A stretch of DNA of 64,000 nucleotides. It comes from Sipunculus nudus (lineage: Eukaryota > Annelida > Sipuncula > Golfingiida > Sipunculidae). Position 1 is the stretch's first letter. Each line of letters begins with the position of its first letter. Below are positions 59,577 to 64,000 of the stretch, piece by piece. Under the pieces are notes generated by a model. It was not told where the DNA came from. It did no database searches and saw only the letters and a list, made by a program, of their open reading frames with translations. Location of the stretch: positions 63,986,159 to 64,050,158 of the forward strand of contig CM049313.1 in assembly GCA_026874595.1 (NCBI GenBank). The letters run 5' to 3'. The translations under genes and the position numbers were made by a program.

Positions 59577-60555
59577 CTAGATATTTCTTGCCACCGCAGG
59601 TGCCATAATATCCCCAGACAATTAATCACCCCCCCCCCCCCCAACTTAAAGAATAGGCCCCCCATCTTCAGCAAAAATTAATATCAGACCACACTCATAG
59701 AAAAGGTCACTCTCATAGAAAAAAATACAAAAGGTCATGACCCCAATTTCAATATACATTATCCCCTAACCCATGTCTATGTATATGCATAATATGAAAG
59801 AAATCTGTCCATTAGTTTTTGACTTATAATGCTCACAGTACTGTTAGGTGGCAATGATGGGGGTATTAAACAGCACAAAAACAAGTAAAAGCAGGTGGTG
59901 CCACCTGTTTCCAGTACATGATAATACTATCCAAGATCTTCGGTCAAGTTGATTTTTGGACCAATCCATGCATCCCTTATTGAGATATTAATGATTTTGT
60001 GTGATTTTCACCATATATGGCAATATTCAAGGTCAAGGCCACTCTCATAGGAAAGGTCATGACCCCAATTTAAATAAACATTATCCCATAACCCATATCT
60101 ATGTATATGTATAATATAAAAGAAATCTGTCCATTAGTTTTTGATTTATAATGCTCACAGTACTGTCAAGTGGCAATTTTGGGGGTATTAAAAGGCATGA
60201 AAACAAGTAAAGAATAATAGGTGGCGCCACCAGTTTCTGGAACATGACAACCCTATCCATGATCTACGACCAACTTGATTTTGGGATCAATCCATGCAAG
60301 ATTTCTTGAGATATTTAAGAATTTGTGTGATTTTTTCTCGAATATTCGACCTATTCAAGCTCAAGGACACTCTCCTAGTACAGGTCATGACCTCATTTTA
60401 AATAGCCTTTGTCCTCTCACCCATATCTATACATATACCAAGTTTGGTAAAGATCCGTGAAATATTTTTTTAGTAATCGCGCCAACAAGATTTATATGCG
60501 GCGGTGGCAGGACCGGTATGAAAACATAGTATCCCCCGACTTTGTCTGGGGATAC
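59577..60555 (+). mobile_element. family E hairpin-ended element
   Basis: Starts CTAGATATTTCTTGCCACCG (CACC/GGTG hairpin), then the arm motif TATCCCCAGAC at 59609-59619; ends with a hairpin at 60529-60555 (arms GTATCCCCcGAC and GTATCCCCAGAC in reverse, loop TTT). The body has about three units of roughly 300 bp with CACTCTCATAG and GGTCATGACC, and GGTGGYGCCACC at 59894 and 60220. Confidence 0.72.
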
Positions 60556-60991
60556 AATAATATCTATTTATTTAAATGGTTTAACGCAAACTTCACAGAA
60601 CTAATCATCCGATCTTCCTTTTTAAGTCTTGACACATGTTTTTACACTGGTGTGACCCCAAAACTTGATCAAATTATGTTGCCGACATGTTGATCAGTAC
60701 ATTTCCCAATATTGAGGTCCAGTTTCTGTAACTAGATATATGTCAGGCTAAAGACAAAGAGAATCATATATTTTACCTCATTTGTGAAATATTCAAGATT
60801 TCCTCAGGCACTTATTAAAGGACCTATTCAAGGTAAATGTCACTCTACTAGTAAAGGTCAAGACCTCATTTTTAACAGGCTTTGTCCTCTCACTCATATC
60901 TATACACTTGTATGTCAAGTTTGATAAAGATCTGAAAATATGTTTTGAGTTATCTCACTCACATGATTGTCAGCGACTTTGTCTGGGGATA
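60556..60991 (+). mobile_element. partial family E 3' end
   Basis: Repeats the E unit (GTCCTCTCACTCATATCTAT) and ends CGACTTTGTCTGGGGATAC at 60973-60991, the right half of the E hairpin. Either a second truncated copy or an extension of the same element. Confidence 0.5.
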
Positions 60992-61626
60992 CATTTATGG
61001 GGACATACTGCCAATGAATCAAAAGACTGGGTTCTGCCATAATGGTTATTTAAATTTCTATTGTAAATTTTTGTATGAACTTTTAAATAGAAAATAATAA
61101 AAAAAATATGCTCAGTTCACCCTTTTAAAAAAAAATAATGTTCAGTATACATTTAAATATAAGGAAATATTACAATTATGACATCCTGGTCCCATTATTT
61201 TGTTATATTATTTTCAGTATCAAGCTTAGTCAGACCTGAAGCTGTACAGATTATCAATACATACCACTCCAGTCACATTTGCCGAGGATTTGATACTTCT
61301 GTGCTAATATTTTACTAGCCAAACTCCATAAACAATACTTCAGCTGTGTTCCCATTACACACTTACTAATTAATTTCACTTAACCACAGCTTGCAAGGAG
61401 AGCACTTGCAACATACAACCACTGGGGAGCTATGCATTAAGCAGGACTTCCCCACCATGAGCCATTTAAAAATTTATTACACTGGTTATTTTAAATAACC
61501 AAACATTTATGTGAACAAACTTTAGAACAATCAGTGCAGACTATTAGATTCATACTTTACTACAAACTGATATAGGCTATTATTCTGAGTTATTCTGAAG
61601 ATATATAAGCCAATATATAGGCCTAT

Positions 61627-62532
61627 ATATATGTCAGAGACAAGATTAAAATCCAGGCCAATTTTAAATTTACCTAGACGAGATTGCAATTGTGATCTCA
61701 CCTATATGGATTTTAATTGCAATCTCGCATAAGAGAGATTAAAATCCATCATGGAGTTGGCCAGGATTTTAATCTTGCCTAGGCGATTTAAATCTGTCTA
61801 GTTTCATCCAGGCTAGTATAAAATGCGCTTCATATCACTAAGGCAAGTTTTTAAAATCTGCCCAGGCGAGATTTTAATAGTGATCTGATCTTATTTCCTA
61901 ATATATTGTGCATACTGCATATTGTCATAGAATATAATATTATTAATGTAATTATTAACATATATTTTGGAAATGAAACTTCGTATTAAATATTTTTTTT
62001 AATATGGTATAACATTATGTATATTTCACAAGTTAAATATTTATTAATATTTACAGAATATAATATTATTAATTTGATAATAATTATTTCTTTTGGAAAT
62101 GGAATTTTCTTTTTTACATATTTAAATTATTGAAAGACTTAGTTATAAGAAACTTACATGGGTATTGTATATGGCATATTTAAATGCTATATGATGTTGG
62201 CTGCTTCTGATAATTTTCATAATAATTTTGTTCTCATTATTAAATTGATGTGAAACCTAGGCAGCTTTAAATTTACCTAATTGATATTAGACAGATTTTA
62301 AACTCGCCTTGATAAAACCAGACAATTTTTAAACTTGCCCAGGCAAGATTAAAATCCTGGCCTGCTCCATGATGGATTTTAATCTCACCTAGGCAAGATT
62401 GCAACTGTGATCTCATCCTGTTGAGTTAAAAATATGTCTTGGCAAGACCACAATAGCAAGTAAGATAACAATTGCAATCCCATCTAGGCAATTTAAAATC
62501 CACCTGGATTTCAATCTCCTCTCTGACATATA
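61627..62532. mobile_element. TIR element full of inverted GATTTTAATC motifs
   Basis: ATATATGTCAGAGA..AGATTAAAATCCAGG at left is mirrored by its reverse complement near 62532. Both halves carry many copies of GATTTTAATCTYGCCTAGGC in both orientations, so a single strand could fold extensively. The centre (61900-62250) is AT-rich. Confidence 0.6.
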
Positions 62533-62699
62533 TGTATATACGGTACATATGTCAAGGCCTAGATCCCGATCAGGATTTGGTCCTGACCAATCAGCATCCA
62601 ACCCAGATACTGATTCAGACTGAGCTTACATAATAATAAATAATACTTTTAGCACATTCTTTTGATTAAACTAAGAAAATTTCACCTTAATTCAGCCTA

Positions 62700-63835
62700 T
62701 CGTATTTATTCTAATTTGGCGACCACTTAAAAATAATTAATTTTCTCAGAGGTTGAGATAATGGAGGATATTTGAAAATTATCTTCCTGCAGAATTTGCG
62801 GTGGTAGAGATTTTAGAGGCATGCGGTTTGATAATCTTCCTTAGAGACGCAGGGCCGCTCTGACACTCGAGCGGTCATATGAATTGAGTGATAATTTGGT
62901 TGTTTATCAGTTTGTTTGGTTAGCTTAACAGTATTTCCTACAAATGGGCTTCCAACCGTCACATGAATTATACAGAGTCTGCAAATGATTAATCAAACTG
63001 AACTCAATCACTTCACAAAATGATCACGTATAGGTACGATCACTCGATATAGACGGCAACTCATGTAACTAAATGATCACTACTTCGCGTATAGGTACAA
63101 TCACTTGATATAGACGGCAACTCATGTAACTATCAGCTGTTTCAAGTTAACCCACCAGGCGGCGATATCGGCGGGCCAAAATGGGACAAGCAGCTACACG
63201 GAAGTTGGAAGAAGACTTTATAAAAAATAACTGCCTATTATCAGATAACTTTTATTTGCATAATACTTAAAAAATATAGGAAAGTTAAGGCGCGTTAATA
63301 TATATACGACCGGAAATGGTCCTAGCTCACGTGCCCTCAATCGGGCCCTGTTTGGTACGTGCGGTCACCCATCCAAAAACTAACCGGGGTCGTTTAAACT
63401 TAACTAATATGACAGTTTCAACTGTCACAGTTGTTCTACCGCAGGTACCTTCCGCATACTTAAATATTATTGCTAAAGATCCCACGTGAATTGCACATGA
63501 GGCACGTGCGTACCAAGAATGGTACACGAGCTTGCTTCGTCAAGGACACCCATTTTTGATCTTAAACGCTTTATCATGTTTATATATTATGAAAAACGCA
63601 TCTTTGTATCTTCAAAAATTTTATTGGAAACAAGTTTGATGTGGATGCTCAATGTAATAAGAATCTAGTCAGATACAAACTGTGGTGCCCGTGAGACGGA
63701 GGCATTTCACCTTAACATCGTCGACAGAAAACATCGTCAGCAGTCGCAAAATTAGAGTCATTTTAGAAATTAGGCTTTCAAAATATTTTTTCGGGTCGAG
63801 AAATAAGAGGGATCGCCAAATTGGAATAAATACGG
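62700..63835. mobile_element. D3: TA-target DNA transposon with about 28-bp TIRs
   Basis: Left YCGTATTTATTCTAATTTGG and right (in reverse) CCGTATTTATTCCAATTTGG, continuing CGAYC, each flanked by TA (62698-62699 and 63836-63837). The ends resemble those of D1 and D2 in their CCGTA start. The interior is richer in GC, with a 53/60-bp tandem duplication (63019-63131) and a 5S-like segment. The short + strand frame from ATGGGACAAGCAGC (63180) has no clear splice donor. Confidence 0.68.
63361..63402 (-). ncRNA. 5S rRNA-like fragment (internal promoter region)
   Basis: In reverse it reads CCCCGGTTAGTTTTTGGATG then GGTGACCGC, resembling the 3' half of eukaryotic 5S rRNA around box C (GGTTAGTACTTGGATGGGAGACC type). 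The flanks do not continue as 5S, so it is a fragment, a 5S-derived SINE head, or chance similarity within D3. Confidence 0.45.
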
Positions 63836-64000
63836 TACTCATAAACTTCAGTCTATATCATCATGACAAAATTTTATTTATGCCATGCCAAACTTTAAAT
63901 ACATAAAGTTTGTTGAACAAGCTAATATTAGTAGGATCTGGTCTGGATCAAGTGGTACAGATCTGGATCTGGGCCTTGACATATATATATATATCAGTTG

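Larger units (their letters stand above)
62549..63982. mobile_element. G: TIR element interrupted by D3
   Basis: ATGTCAAGGCCTAGATCC at left and, in reverse, ATGTCAAGGCCCAGATCC at the right edge (about 63982). The outer parts become a short element if D3 (62700-63835) is removed. Confidence 0.5.

Noticed and set aside
63180-63268. Start-like MGQAATRKLEEDF frame inside D3
   Set aside because: Ends after under 30 codons with no clear donor site; may be a captured exon fragment but not supportable as a gene.

Overview
The window is an animal nuclear genome segment: AT-rich, intron-dominated and crowded with non-autonomous transposable elements. No bacterial-style gene, operon or long uninterrupted ORF is present. 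The one gene I can support is a class IX unconventional myosin (MYO9, a motorised RhoGAP) on the minus strand. Eighteen small exons between 57302 and 7203 join in phase, with plausible GT..AG boundaries at every junction, to give 1872 nt or 624 codons. They run from just after the P-loop region (switch I) through switch II and the class-IX loop-2 insert to the SH1 helix. The 5' exons (P-loop, N-terminal extension) and 3' exons (converter, IQ motifs, C1, RhoGAP) lie outside the window or were not found. The repeat content (tandem-repeat-containing elements with terminal hairpins, tRNA-derived SINEs, hAT-like elements) suggests a marine invertebrate, most likely a lophotrochozoan such as a bivalve mollusc. 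That assignment is inference.

Layout: 1-7202 is downstream intron sequence holding the end of a TA-target DNA transposon (D1), a family A element (A1) with a family B element (B1) nested in it, and a foldback MITE. 7203-24818 holds exons 18 to 11, with introns carrying B2 (with C2 inside), A2, family F, short dispersed repeats and a perfect 3 x 96 bp array. 24819-38156 is a 13.3-kb intron containing a deeply nested stack: element A3 is split by a hAT-like element that itself contains A6, and by DNA transposon D2 that itself contains A4. 38157-57302 holds exons 10 to 1, SINEs, foldback elements, B3 (with C3 inside), the A5 remnant and a hAT-like MITE. 57303-64000 holds family E, an element with many inverted motifs, and transposon D3 nested in another TIR element.

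The most interesting non-genic signal is a common architecture in five otherwise different repeat families (A, B, C, E, F). Each has a 5' terminus near ACWAG, a small 5' hairpin, and a motif of about 10-12 nt repeated as the arm of a long perfect or near-perfect 3' terminal hairpin. Most have internal tandem repeats, and A, B and C carry a GGAC-rich microsatellite just before the hairpin. This matches what is known of Helentron-associated (HINE/DINE-1-like) and pearl-type elements. All 13 copies recognised lie in the same orientation, antisense to MYO9. No Rep/Helicase or transposase reading frame was seen, so all appear non-autonomous.
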